From an uncultured Christensenellaceae bacterium (GTDB taxonomy: Bacteria > Bacillota > Clostridia > Christensenellales > Borkfalkiaceae): a stretch of 64,000 nucleotides of DNA. Made by a program: the position numbers and the translations under genes. The stretch spans positions 49,401 through 113,400 of the forward strand of contig CAJUJF010000005.1 in assembly GCA_910586825.1 (NCBI GenBank), read 5' to 3'. This document shows, piece after piece, positions 17,221-25,608 of the stretch (the first letter of the stretch is position 1; each line of letters begins with the position of its first letter). The notes under the pieces were generated by a model. The model worked only from the letters and a program-made list of their open reading frames with translations, was not told where the DNA came from and ran no database searches.

Positions 17221-18489
17221 ATGATCAACATTCCCAAGGGAACGAAGGACGTGCTGCCCGGCGAGGTCTATCGCTGGCATCACGTGGAAAACGTCGCGAG
17301 AGAGGTTGCGGAAGCGTATGCGTTCCGCGAGATCCGCACGCCCGTTTTCGAACATACCGAATTGTTTTCCCGCGGCGTGGGGGATACCACGGACATCGTG
17401 AACAAGGAAATGTACACCTTTCTCGATAAGGGAAACCGTTCCGTGACCCTTCGCCCCGAGGGGACGGCGGGCGTTGCGCGCGCGTTTATCGGGAACGGGC
17501 TGAGCGGCGGCGCGATGCCCTTTAAGGCGTACTACCTGATTTCCGCGTTCCGTTACGAACGCCCGCAAGCGGGACGGTTGCGGGAATTTCATCAGTTCGG
17601 CGCGGAGCTTTACGGGGCGGCGGGTCCGTACGCCGATGCGGAGATCATTTCTCTTGCCGACCGTTTTCTGCGCAATCTGGGATTGAAAAAGGTGCGTTTG
17701 CAGATCAATTCGATCGGTTGCAAAAGTTGCCGCGCGGAGTACAATCGGGCGTTGAAAGAGTATTTTTCGCCGCGTCTGGGCGAAATGTGCGAGGATTGCA
17801 ACGCGCGCTTCGAAAAGAATCCCATGCGCATGATCGACTGCAAGAACGAAAACTGTAAAAAAATCACCGAAGGCGCGCCGCGCATGCTCGACTATCTGTG
17901 TTCCGACTGTGCCGCGCATTTCGACGCCGTAAAGTCGCTTCTGAAAGAGGCGGACATTCCTTTCGAGATCAATCCCTCCATCGTGCGCGGGCTGGATTAT
18001 TACAGCCGCACGGTGTTCGAATTCGCTTCGGAAGCCGCGGGCGCGCAGGGAACGGTATTGGGTGGCGGCAGATACGATTCTCTTCTCGAACAGATGGGGG
18101 AAAAGCCCGTGCCTGCGGTCGGATTCGCGGCGGGAATCGAACGGCTATTGATGGTGATGGAAGCGGAACAGGCGCAGATAAAAGCGCCGTGCGGGGTGGA
18201 TTTCTACTTCGCGGGTATGGACGGCGCTTCCCGCGACCGGGCGTTCATGTTGGCGGAAAAACTGCGCGGAGAGGGTGCGTCGTGCGAGGTCGATCTCATG
18301 GACCGTTCGTTGAAAGCGCAGTTCAAATACGCGGACAAGATCGGGGCGCGTTTCGTCGTCGTCATCGGGGAATCCGAGCTGAAAGAGGGCGCGGCGGAAG
18401 TGAAAGAGATGAAAACTTCCTCGTCCGCGCGCGTAAAATTCGACGAACTTGCACAATATTACGAAAAAAGGAGAAATCAAGATGTCTGA
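17221..18489 (+). CDS. hisS: Histidyl-tRNA synthetase
   Basis: This 422-residue class II aminoacyl-tRNA synthetase begins INIPKGTKDVLPGE. Motif 2 is SAFRYERPQAGRLREFHQFG. The histidine-binding motifs RGLDYYSRTVFEF and GGGRYDSLLEQMG are present, followed by the C-terminal anticodon-binding domain. It charges tRNA-His. Its stop lies inside the beginning of trxA (8-base overlap), so translation of the two is probably coupled. No T-box leader was seen before it. Confidence 0.97.
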   Translation: MINIPKGTKDVLPGEVYRWHHVENVAREVAEAYAFREIRTPVFEHTELFSRGVGDTTDIVNKEMYTFLDKGNRSVTLRPEGTAGVARAFIGNGLSGGAMPFKAYYLISAFRYERPQAGRLREFHQFGAELYGAAGPYADAEIISLADRFLRNLGLKKVRLQINSIGCKSCRAEYNRALKEYFSPRLGEMCEDCNARFEKNPMRMIDCKNENCKKITEGAPRMLDYLCSDCAAHFDAVKSLLKEADIPFEINPSIVRGLDYYSRTVFEFASEAAGAQGTVLGGGRYDSLLEQMGEKPVPAVGFAAGIERLLMVMEAEQAQIKAPCGVDFYFAGMDGASRDRAFMLAEKLRGEGASCEVDLMDRSLKAQFKYADKIGARFVVVIGESELKEGAAEVKEMKTSSSARVKFDELAQYYEKRRNQDV

Positions 18490-18805
18490 ATACGTGAAAG
18501 AAATAGACGGCGCACAGCTCAAAGAACTGCTCGCCGCGGGGAAAACGGTGGTGTGCGATTTTTGGGCAAGCTGGTGCGGTCCCTGCCGCATGCTCGCGCC
18601 CGTCATGGACGAAGTCGCGAAGGAGTTTTCGGATAAGGCGGAGTTCGTGAAGATCGACGTCGATTCGAACAACGAGGCCGCCGCGGAATACGGCGTCATG
18701 TCCATTCCGTACGTCGTCGTTTTAAAAGACGGCGAGGTCAAGGCGAAGAACCTCGGATTCGTGCCTGCGGAAGTCATGCGCGAGTTTTTAAAGGGAAATC
18801 TGTAA
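18482..18805 (+). CDS. trxA: Thioredoxin
   Basis: The protein has 107 residues with the redox-active WCGPC motif (in FWASWCGPCRMLAP) and the cis-proline segment SIPYVVV, the normal length and fold of thioredoxin. It reduces protein disulfides using thioredoxin reductase, which is not in this window. The ATG at 18482 is preceded by AAAGGAGAAA within the end of hisS. A strong terminator follows. Confidence 0.95.
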   Translation: MSEYVKEIDGAQLKELLAAGKTVVCDFWASWCGPCRMLAPVMDEVAKEFSDKAEFVKIDVDSNNEAAAEYGVMSIPYVVVLKDGEVKAKNLGFVPAEVMREFLKGNL

Positions 18806-18812
18806 GGCGATT

Positions 18813-18853
18813 CGAAACCGCCCGAACGGTAAGCGTTCGGGCGGTTTCGTTTT
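18813..18853 (+). terminator. Rho-independent terminator after trxA
   Basis: A perfect 15-bp stem (CGAAACCGCCCGAAC with its complement) around a 7-base loop, followed by four T. It ends the hisS-trxA unit. Confidence 0.92.
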
Positions 18854-19082
18854 CGGCGGTCCCGACAGAGGACAACAAGCCGACGGACGGATTGTAACTG
18901 CGCGGCGCAAAGCGTCGCCTTTGCGCGGAAAAGAGGGGGATTTCGCCGCATCGGACCGAATCCCGTCGTATGCGTGCGCGCGCATATTTGCGATCGCGCA
19001 GGTGATCGTGAAAAACCGCATTGCCGCTCGGCGGGAAAGGCATAGCGACGACATGATTTGCAAAAAAACCGTGCGCCTGTTT
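18854..19082 (+). other. Non-coding interval before the glyA promoter
   Basis: No convincing gene was found. The one structure seen is a perfect 8-bp hairpin, GCGCAAAG at 18905-18912 with CTTTGCGC at 18919-18926, without a T-run. The open frames here show no family features. A small RNA or binding site is possible, but nothing supports one directly. Confidence 0.4.
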
Positions 19083-19114
19083 CGAATATTTGCGTTTTTT
19101 CTTGCAAATATTCG
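19083..19114 (+). promoter_or_regulatory. Perfect 11-bp inverted repeat overlapping the glyA -35 box
   Basis: CGAATATTTGC at 19083-19093 is repeated in inverse orientation at 19104-19114 with a 10-base spacer. The right arm covers the -35 element of the glyA promoter (19102-19107). This is the position expected of a repressor site, and the symmetry suits a dimeric regulator. The regulator is unknown. Confidence 0.5.
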
Positions 19115-19130
19115 TCTGTCGTGTTATAAT
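19102..19130 (+). promoter_or_regulatory. Promoter of glyA
   Basis: TTGCAA at 19102-19107 and a perfect TATAAT at 19125-19130 with a 17-base spacer. The expected transcript start is near 19137, about 34 bases before the chosen glyA start. Confidence 0.88.
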
Positions 19131-19170
19131 ATACGAAATGCACGCCGCGAAAAATAAGGAGAGTACGAAC

Positions 19171-20421
19171 ATGATTGATCTTTCTTGCATCAAAAACACC
19201 GACCCGGAAATATACGAAGCGATGGCGCACGAACTTGCCCGCCAGCGCGGAAATATCGAACTGATCGCCAGTGAAAACATCGTCTCTCCCGCGGTCATGG
19301 CGGCGATGGGCAGTCATCTTACCAATAAGTACGCCGAAGGATACCCCGCAAAGCGCTATTACGGCGGTTGCGAATTCGTAGACGTTGCGGAAAACCTTGC
19401 GAGAGAACGCATGAAACGGCTCTTCGGCTGCGAGTATTGCAACGTGCAACCGCACAGCGGCGCGCAGGCGAATTTCGCCGTATATTTCGCGATGCTCAAA
19501 CCGGGAGACACGATCATGGGCATGAACCTCTCCCACGGCGGGCATCTTACGCACGGCTCTCCCGTGAATATTTCGGGTACGTATTTCAATATCGTTCCCT
19601 ACGGCGTTTCCCGAGAGACGGAGACGCTCGATTACGACGAAATGGAAAAGATCGCCGTTTCGTGCAAGCCCAAACTCATCGTATCGGGGGCGAGCGCGTA
19701 TCCCCGCATTATCGACTTCAAGCGGATCCGCGAGATCTGCGACAAGGTGGGCGCGTTGATGATGGTGGATATCGCCCATATCGCGGGGTTGGTCGCGGCG
19801 GGACTGCATCCTTCTCCCGTGCCGTATGCCGATTTCGTGACGACCACGACGCATAAGACGCTGCGCGGTCCGCGCGGAGGCGCGATCATGTGCAAGGAAG
19901 AGTACGGAAAGGCGATCGACAAGGCGATTTTTCCCGGCACGCAGGGCGGTCCGCTGATGCACGTGATCGCGGCGAAAGCGGTCGCGTTTCAGGAAGCGCT
20001 TACGCCGGAATTCAAGGCGTATCAGAAACAGATCGTCTTGAACGCGGCGGCGATGGCGGATCGGTTCACGGAAAACGGCGTCCGGCTTGTTTCCGACGGT
20101 ACGGACAATCATCTGATGCTGCTCGATTTGCGGAACGAAAACATTACGGGTAAGGAACTCGAAGCGTTGCTCGATCGGGCGCATATCACGGTCAATAAAA
20201 ACACCGTTCCGTTTGAAACGACGTCGCCGTTTATCACGAGCGGCATCCGGATCGGCACGCCCGCGATCACCTCGCGCGGAATGGGTACGGCGGAATCGGT
20301 GCGGATCGCCGATCTGGTGACGGACGTGATTTTGAAGCGCGAAAACGCGATCGGAGAGGTAAGCGGGGAGGTCGCGCAATTATGCGAATCCTTCCCGATC
20401 TATGCGGGAGACATCATCTGA
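19171..20421 (+). CDS. glyA: Serine hydroxymethyltransferase
   Basis: This 416-residue PLP enzyme interconverts serine and glycine, loading one-carbon units onto tetrahydrofolate. Features are NIELIASENIVSPAVMAAMGS, YPAKRYYGGCEFVD, HGSPVNISG, and the PLP lysine in TTTHKTLRGPRGG near residue 230. The start at 19171 is chosen because AAGGAGAG lies 10 bases upstream. An in-frame ATG at 19138 would sit right at the predicted transcript start and is less likely. The gene has its own promoter with a possible operator and its own terminator. Confidence 0.97.
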   Translation: MIDLSCIKNTDPEIYEAMAHELARQRGNIELIASENIVSPAVMAAMGSHLTNKYAEGYPAKRYYGGCEFVDVAENLARERMKRLFGCEYCNVQPHSGAQANFAVYFAMLKPGDTIMGMNLSHGGHLTHGSPVNISGTYFNIVPYGVSRETETLDYDEMEKIAVSCKPKLIVSGASAYPRIIDFKRIREICDKVGALMMVDIAHIAGLVAAGLHPSPVPYADFVTTTTHKTLRGPRGGAIMCKEEYGKAIDKAIFPGTQGGPLMHVIAAKAVAFQEALTPEFKAYQKQIVLNAAAMADRFTENGVRLVSDGTDNHLMLLDLRNENITGKELEALLDRAHITVNKNTVPFETTSPFITSGIRIGTPAITSRGMGTAESVRIADLVTDVILKRENAIGEVSGEVAQLCESFPIYAGDII

Positions 20422-20528
20422 AAACGCCGTGACCGCCGTGTTTTCGGATGCGGATCGTCAACCGTATTTTATAATATCCCGATTGAAAAGTTTTAAAATT
20501 TATCGCTTTTTCATTCAATAAATTTTCG
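20422..20528 (+). other. Non-coding interval after glyA
   Basis: This is part of the 347-base gap between glyA and the large accessory operon. It is AT-rich towards the terminator and holds a TATAAT at 20470-20475 without a usable -35. No gene was recognised. Confidence 0.4.
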
Positions 20529-20557
20529 ACTCCGTTTCTTTGAAAACGGAGTTTTTT
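20529..20557 (+). terminator. Rho-independent terminator downstream of glyA
   Basis: A 9-bp stem (ACTCCGTTT with AAACGGAGT) and a run of six T. It separates glyA from the following operon. Confidence 0.85.
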
Positions 20558-20673
20558 ATTATATATAGTAAATTTTTACCAATTTTATGGGGCGGGAAAG
20601 GGCGCGCGCATATATAATTTAAGAAATTTGAGCGAAATATGCGAGAAAAATGACCGACGGCGGTTTAAAACCA

Positions 20674-20703
20674 TTGCCATTCCCCGCGCGCGCATGGTAT
20701 AAT
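20674..20703 (+). promoter_or_regulatory. Promoter of the 31-kb accessory operon
   Basis: TTGCCA at 20674-20679, an 18-base spacer and TATAAT at 20698-20703, with a TG one base before the -10 (extended -10). It is the only convincing promoter seen in front of the ten genes 20769-51911. The leader before the first gene is about 58 bases and contains the ribosome site GGAGGAGGGCGG. Confidence 0.75.
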
Positions 20704-20768
20704 AAATTCGTTCATAGTTTAAACGGGATCGGTCTCACGCGGTTCCGATCGGAGGAGGGCGGCGGAAT

Positions 20769-23700
20769 ATGATCAGAAACAAAGAGCTTGTACGCAGAAT
20801 GTCTCTGAAAGAGCGCATCGGTCTTATTACGAGCGCAAAATTCGGCGAGAGCCGCTCGCCGGGGAATTATGTGTTCCCCGTTTTGAAAATTTCACCTAAC
20901 CCCGCGGCGGAAACCGAGGGGAAGTTCGCCACGCTGTTTCCCTCCGACAAGGCGTTGGCTTCTTCCTGGAATCTTTCGCTTGTGCGGAACGTCTACAAGT
21001 GCATCGGAAACGAAGCGAAGGCGAACGCGCCTTACGGTTGTTTTCAGATCACGAACAATCGCGTGTACGAAAACGTTTCGGAAGACTACTATTTCACGGG
21101 AAAATTTTTGGCGAGCAAGGCGCGCGGGCTGAATCTGAGCGGCGCGCACGTCAGTTTTTTAGACGCGCCGGGCGGCGAAAACGAACTGCACGTTCGCGAG
21201 TCCGTTAAACTGATCACCGATTCGGTGCTCACGGAATCGGAACCCGATTCGCTGTGCCTGCCCGCGGTTGCCGCGGCGGAGGAGTTTCCCGCGCGTTACG
21301 GCGCGGAGGGGATCCTGTTCGGCGTCGCTTACCGCAAAGAGGAGATCGCGCAGTATTTCTTCCGCGGCTGCACGCTCGTTTTTCTCCAAGAAGAGTTCGC
21401 GGAGGAAGCGGAGGATTACCTCGTCGCGCTGACGGAGGAATACCGCCGTTCGAAAGAGGAGTACGACGCAGGCGGGATTTCTCTTACGGAATTCGACCGT
21501 CGTATGCGGAGCGGAGAGATTCTTGCCGAAGAAACGGTGACCGCCGCATGCGATCGGATGGTGAGCCTGCTTCTCGATTTGAAAGGCCGCGGCGCGGCGT
21601 CCGTCTCCGAAACGCTCGTCGCGATCGATAAGTCCTCGCACGACGCGCTTTTCAACGAAATCTATCACGACAAACTCGCCTATCGCGCGGCGCAGCAGTC
21701 CGCCGTGCTTTTGAAAAACCGCGAAAATATTCTCCCCCTCGGCGCGGGCGCGAAGATCGCGGTATTGGGCGAAGCGGCGAAGGACGCGTCTTATGCGTAT
21801 GCGGGGAACAAGAACCGCGCGACGGCGTTGAAGCTTCCGTTCGATTTATTCGGGGAGTATGAATTGGACGCCGTCGGGTTTGCGAACGGATACGCCGCGG
21901 GCGAGCAGGGCAGAACGGATCTTGTCGAAACTGCCTGCAAGCTCTGTGCCGAGACAGACTGCGCGCTCGTCTATCTCAGCGCCGAAGCGGGCGAAAAAAC
22001 GCTACCCGCGGGACAGCGCGAACTGATCGACGCGCTTTCCGCCCGCGGCGTGAAGATCGTTGCGATCGTCTCCGCGAACGGCGTTCTCGATTGCGGATTC
22101 GCCGATCTGTGCGAAGCGGTGCTGTATATCGCCCGCGGCGGTCAGGGCGCGGCGCGCGCCGTGCTGGATCTGCTCACGGGCGTGATTTCCCCGTCCGGAA
22201 AACTCACGGAGAGTTTTCCCATGGACGTCGCGGGCGGCGGGGTACGCTATCCGTTCGGGTACGGACTTTCGTATACCTCGTTCGATTACAAAAATCTCAA
22301 AATCACGGAAAACGGCGTCAGTTGCACCGTCTTTAACACGGGCGGATGCGACGGGTTCGTGACCGTTCAGCTTTACGTCCAAAAAGAGGGTTCGGATACG
22401 ACGCTCGGTTACACGTTGTTGCGCGGGTTCTCCAAAGTCTTCGTGCGGAGAAACGACGCGGTGAAGGTGGAGATCCCGTTTGACGGGAACACCTTCCGCA
22501 CGTACGATTTTGCAAAAGGCAATTACCGCGTCGAAGGCGGCGATTACCGCATCTATCTTGCCGACGACGTCGCGACGGTTCGGTTGCAGGGAGAACTGAA
22601 ACTTGCAAAACACGTCTACCGCGACGAAGTGTACCGTCAGGAGACGGTCCGGACGGACGGTCTCGTCGGATTTACCGATTCCCCCGCCGAGATCAAGATC
22701 CGCAGGGAGAAAAAGAAACTCTCGTTCGGCGTAAAGCTCTTTCTCGCGCTGGTGCTCACGCTGTACTACGACGCGGTCGGCATCGGTCTCATGTTCGGGA
22801 ATTTCTTCGGCGAAAAAAATCCGATCCTGTATCTCGTGCTCGGCGCGTTGCTTCTGATCGGGAACGTGCTCGCCGTCGTATACATCGTCGTCATCGCCAA
22901 ACGGCGGAAGTTCGGGAAATATCTTCACCCCGTCGAAGTGCTGTCCGATCTGGTGGATAAGACGCAGTCGTTCGGCGAGATCGCGCGCGTCGTGTACGAA
23001 AAACCCGTTCCGGTCGAAGACGCGGAATTTGCGGGCGAGACCGAGGAAGAGGAGCCGCAGGAAGCGGCGGAATCGGAAGAGCCGCGCGTCAAAAAATACG
23101 AAGACGGTTTCGATTCGCTCGCGGATTCCGCCCGCGGTCCCGACTACGGTTCTTTCGGGGAAATGTGCGCGAATTTCCGCGATTATGCCGAGGAACGCGG
23201 CGTCGCGGCGGAGGTCTCTTCCGTTCGCGCGCTTTTCGCGGCGTTGGCGGCGGGCAGGATCGTGATCCTTTCCTGCAAAAACGGTGAGGCGCTTCCCGAT
23301 CTGCTGAGCGTTTTGCGCGGCTATTTCGGAATCCCCGATGTGAGCGCGGCAAGCGACGAATGGCGTTCGTCCGACGATCTGCTGTGGAAAAAGGGCGAAA
23401 ACGCCAACGAATACGTACCGTCTGATTTTGCCCGTGCGGTGAACGCCGCAGGCAAGACTTCCGATCGGCACTGCGTCCTGATGCTCGAAAACGTGAATTT
23501 CAAAAACCTCGGACGCTATTTTTCCGAATTTATCGCTTACGCGCTCGCTCCGACCGAACCGCATACGCTCGCAGTCAGCGAAGATTTGCGCGTCGCGTTG
23601 CCCGACAACATAAGCTATCTTCTGGTACCGTCCGCGGAGGACTTCGAAGGTACGGTTCCGCCCGAACTTGCGCGGGCGGCGATTTTCGTCGACTTTGCCG

Positions 23701-24104
23701 CCGCGCGGACGGAAGGGAAAGAGGAGGCGACGCAACCCAAAGGTATGTCCCGCGCCGCGCTTACGGCGCTTGTGCGCGACGCGCGCGAAGAGCGGTTCCT
23801 GCCCGAACGGGTATGGAGAAGGATAGACGAGCTTTCGGAGGCGATCGGCGCGACCGAACGCTTCTCCGTCGACAACAAGACGCTGTTGCAGCTCGAAACG
23901 TTTACCTCCGTGTTGTTGGAGAGCGGCGGCGACGAGAACGAAACGCTGAGCCGTTCGTTTACCGCAAAGATCGTGCCGCTGTTGAAAACGCTGAAACTGT
24001 ACCGCGGCGAAGACGGGGGAAAGAAAGTGTACGGATATATTGAAAAGATCTTCGGGGAAGAAGATCTTTCCGCGATTCAAAGATCGCTTGTAACCGGCGC
24101 GTAA
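20769..24104 (+). CDS. GH3-like pseudo-glycosidase fused through two membrane helices to a degenerate McrB-like AAA+ domain
   Basis: This is a 1111-residue fusion. Residues 1 to about 640 follow the GH3 beta-glucosidase plan: FPSDKALASSWNLSLV, then AAQQSAVLLKNRENILPL near residue 310, PSGKLTESFP and YPFGYGLSYTSFDY near 494, and a fibronectin-like end. The nucleophile motif (normally SDW) aligns with GILFGVAY near residue 180, so the catalytic aspartate is missing. Two membrane helices lie at about 655-680 and 685-710. Residues about 790-1111 align by pattern with the AAA+ domain of the next gene: RIVILSCKNGEALP replaces Walker A, CVLMLENVNFKNLGRYFSEF replaces Walker B, and the end GYIEKIFGEEDLSAIQRSL matches its C-terminus. 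There is no signal peptide, and charges put both large parts in the cytoplasm. Probably a scaffold or sensor. Confidence 0.75.
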   Translation: MIRNKELVRRMSLKERIGLITSAKFGESRSPGNYVFPVLKISPNPAAETEGKFATLFPSDKALASSWNLSLVRNVYKCIGNEAKANAPYGCFQITNNRVYENVSEDYYFTGKFLASKARGLNLSGAHVSFLDAPGGENELHVRESVKLITDSVLTESEPDSLCLPAVAAAEEFPARYGAEGILFGVAYRKEEIAQYFFRGCTLVFLQEEFAEEAEDYLVALTEEYRRSKEEYDAGGISLTEFDRRMRSGEILAEETVTAACDRMVSLLLDLKGRGAASVSETLVAIDKSSHDALFNEIYHDKLAYRAAQQSAVLLKNRENILPLGAGAKIAVLGEAAKDASYAYAGNKNRATALKLPFDLFGEYELDAVGFANGYAAGEQGRTDLVETACKLCAETDCALVYLSAEAGEKTLPAGQRELIDALSARGVKIVAIVSANGVLDCGFADLCEAVLYIARGGQGAARAVLDLLTGVISPSGKLTESFPMDVAGGGVRYPFGYGLSYTSFDYKNLKITENGVSCTVFNTGGCDGFVTVQLYVQKEGSDTTLGYTLLRGFSKVFVRRNDAVKVEIPFDGNTFRTYDFAKGNYRVEGGDYRIYLADDVATVRLQGELKLAKHVYRDEVYRQETVRTDGLVGFTDSPAEIKIRREKKKLSFGVKLFLALVLTLYYDAVGIGLMFGNFFGEKNPILYLVLGALLLIGNVLAVVYIVVIAKRRKFGKYLHPVEVLSDLVDKTQSFGEIARVVYEKPVPVEDAEFAGETEEEEPQEAAESEEPRVKKYEDGFDSLADSARGPDYGSFGEMCANFRDYAEERGVAAEVSSVRALFAALAAGRIVILSCKNGEALPDLLSVLRGYFGIPDVSAASDEWRSSDDLLWKKGENANEYVPSDFARAVNAAGKTSDRHCVLMLENVNFKNLGRYFSEFIAYALAPTEPHTLAVSEDLRVALPDNISYLLVPSAEDFEGTVPPELARAAIFVDFAAARTEGKEEATQPKGMSRAALTALVRDAREERFLPERVWRRIDELSEAIGATERFSVDNKTLLQLETFTSVLLESGGDENETLSRSFTAKIVPLLKTLKLYRGEDGGKKVYGYIEKIFGEEDLSAIQRSLVTGA

Positions 24105-24125
24105 ACCGCGCGGAGGAGGTGCGAC

Positions 24126-25571
24126 GTGAAAACCGAAAATCTGCTTGCGTCCGTCGATTGGCAGACGATAGGAAATAAAGTTTGGGCCGCGCTTACAAGC
24201 CGTACGGCACTGTTCGTCTACGCGCTCTGCCTGCTCGTACTCGTCATGGCGCTCGTCGTGCGGATGATCGTCAACGAATACCGCCGCGTCGCGGAACTGA
24301 AAGACGGCGGATCGGGGAATGCGGAGAGCGCGCGGCGGGAAGCGCTGGATACCGCGAAGCACGCCATTGACAAGAAGCTCGACGCCATTCAGGAAAATCT
24401 GGCGTTTTCCGTCAATCCCTACTCGGTTCCGGCGAGCAAAATGGCCGCGGTTGCGGAAAAGAAGAAGACGGGAGAAGAGGGGGAGAACGGGTCGCGGTTT
24501 TACATGCTGACGGAGATCGACAAGAAATACGAGAAGTACGTTGCGCCGGAGTACGACGAAGAAATCACCCTTCGGGAAGTGTGCGAGGAGTTTCGCGCGT
24601 TTTCGGCAGAGAAATTGAAGCTGTACTACGATATCGGAGATATCCGCCGTTTTATCGGCGGAATGGCGGTGACGAAACTGTTGATCCTGCAAGGGATGTC
24701 GGGAACGGGAAAGACGTCGTTGGCGTACGCGTTCGGGGAGTTCTTGGAGAACACGACGGTGGTGGTGCCGATCCAGCCGATGTGGAAAGAACGGACGGAT
24801 CTGGTGGGCTATTATAACGAGTTCACGCGTCGGTTCAACGAGACGACGCTGTTGTACAAGATGTACGAAGCGAACTGCAACGACGAGATCTATATCACGG
24901 TGCTGGACGAAATGAACATCGCGCGTGTGGAGTATTACTTTGCGGAGTTTCTGTCGCTGTTGGAGATCCCGAACGCGGAGGGGAGAAACCTGGACGTGGT
25001 AGCGGACAAGTGGGAGGACGACCCGAAGCTGTTGCAGGAGAACGGGAAACTGCGTTTGCCGACGAACATGTGGTTTGTGGGAACGGCGAACAACGACGAC
25101 TCGACGTTTTCGATCTCGGATAAGGTGTACGACCGGGCGATAGTGCTGAATCTGGACAAGAAAGCGGAAGCGTTCGAAGCGCCTGAGGGGAAGAGCAAGA
25201 AGATCTCGGCGAAGCATCTGACGGAGCTGTACGCGCGTGCGGAGCGGGAGTACGGGATCACGGACCGGAATCTGAGACGGTTGAAAGAGTTGGACGAATA
25301 CATGATCCGCACCTATCACATCACGTTCGGGAACCGAATCATGAAACAAATAAAGAGTTACGTACCGGTGCTAGTTGCTTGCGGAGGAACGGAGCTGGAA
25401 GGGTTGGACGATATCCTGTCGCGGAAGGTATTCCGGAAATTGGAATCGAAGAACCCGGTGTACGTGAAGCAGATGGCGGAGGGGACGTGCGGATACTTGG
25501 ACGAACTGTTCGGAGAAGATAAACTGCCGCTGTGCAAAGAACAGATCCGTTTCATCGAACAGAGTCTGTGA
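24126..25571 (+). CDS. Membrane-anchored McrB-like AAA+ ATPase, copy 1
   Basis: The protein has 481 residues with one membrane helix at about 26-48 and a short linker containing a possible coiled coil. From about residue 110 there is an AAA+ domain of the McrB branch: Walker A QGMSGTGKTSLAYAF near 190, Walker B ITVLDEMNIARVEYYFAEFL near 257, and GTANNDDSTF near 320. The last motif sits where McrB GTPases have MNxxD, here as ANNDD. McrB proteins form hexameric rings and work with an McrC-type partner. The start is a GTG after GGAGGAGGTG. From base 24453 to the stop, the DNA repeats that of the ATPase at 27610. The repeated part uses strikingly many G-ending codons (GTG, TTG/CTG, ACG) compared with flanking genes. 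Confidence 0.85.
   Translation: MKTENLLASVDWQTIGNKVWAALTSRTALFVYALCLLVLVMALVVRMIVNEYRRVAELKDGGSGNAESARREALDTAKHAIDKKLDAIQENLAFSVNPYSVPASKMAAVAEKKKTGEEGENGSRFYMLTEIDKKYEKYVAPEYDEEITLREVCEEFRAFSAEKLKLYYDIGDIRRFIGGMAVTKLLILQGMSGTGKTSLAYAFGEFLENTTVVVPIQPMWKERTDLVGYYNEFTRRFNETTLLYKMYEANCNDEIYITVLDEMNIARVEYYFAEFLSLLEIPNAEGRNLDVVADKWEDDPKLLQENGKLRLPTNMWFVGTANNDDSTFSISDKVYDRAIVLNLDKKAEAFEAPEGKSKKISAKHLTELYARAEREYGITDRNLRRLKELDEYMIRTYHITFGNRIMKQIKSYVPVLVACGGTELEGLDDILSRKVFRKLESKNPVYVKQMAEGTCGYLDELFGEDKLPLCKEQIRFIEQSL
24453..25569 (+). repeat. Direct repeat, copy 1 (AAA+ module)
   Basis: These 1117 bases appear identical to 27964-29080 (offset 3511). Both translations are the same residue for residue, and the shadow frames on both strands match as well. 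The match stops at the base that turns one stop codon into TGA and the other into TAA, and the sequence before it is unrelated. Confidence 0.92.
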
Positions 25572-25608
25572 TCTTTTAAGCAAAAATACGGAAAGGGCAA
25601 AGGCTTGT

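Noticed and set aside
14955..17237. Long open frame of 760 codons on the minus strand across hslU and the Sel1 gene
   Set aside because: It is antisense to two clear genes; its composition follows from the GC-rich third positions and the 36-residue repeats, and no domain is seen.
18921..19157. Small 78-codon frame before glyA
   Set aside because: It runs through the glyA promoter and dyad, has no ribosome site and no recognisable protein features.
22002..25349. Minus-strand open frame of 1115 codons under the GH3/AAA+ genes, partly repeated at 27520-28860
   Set aside because: It is a shadow of the plus-strand genes; its repetition comes from the duplicated AAA+ module.
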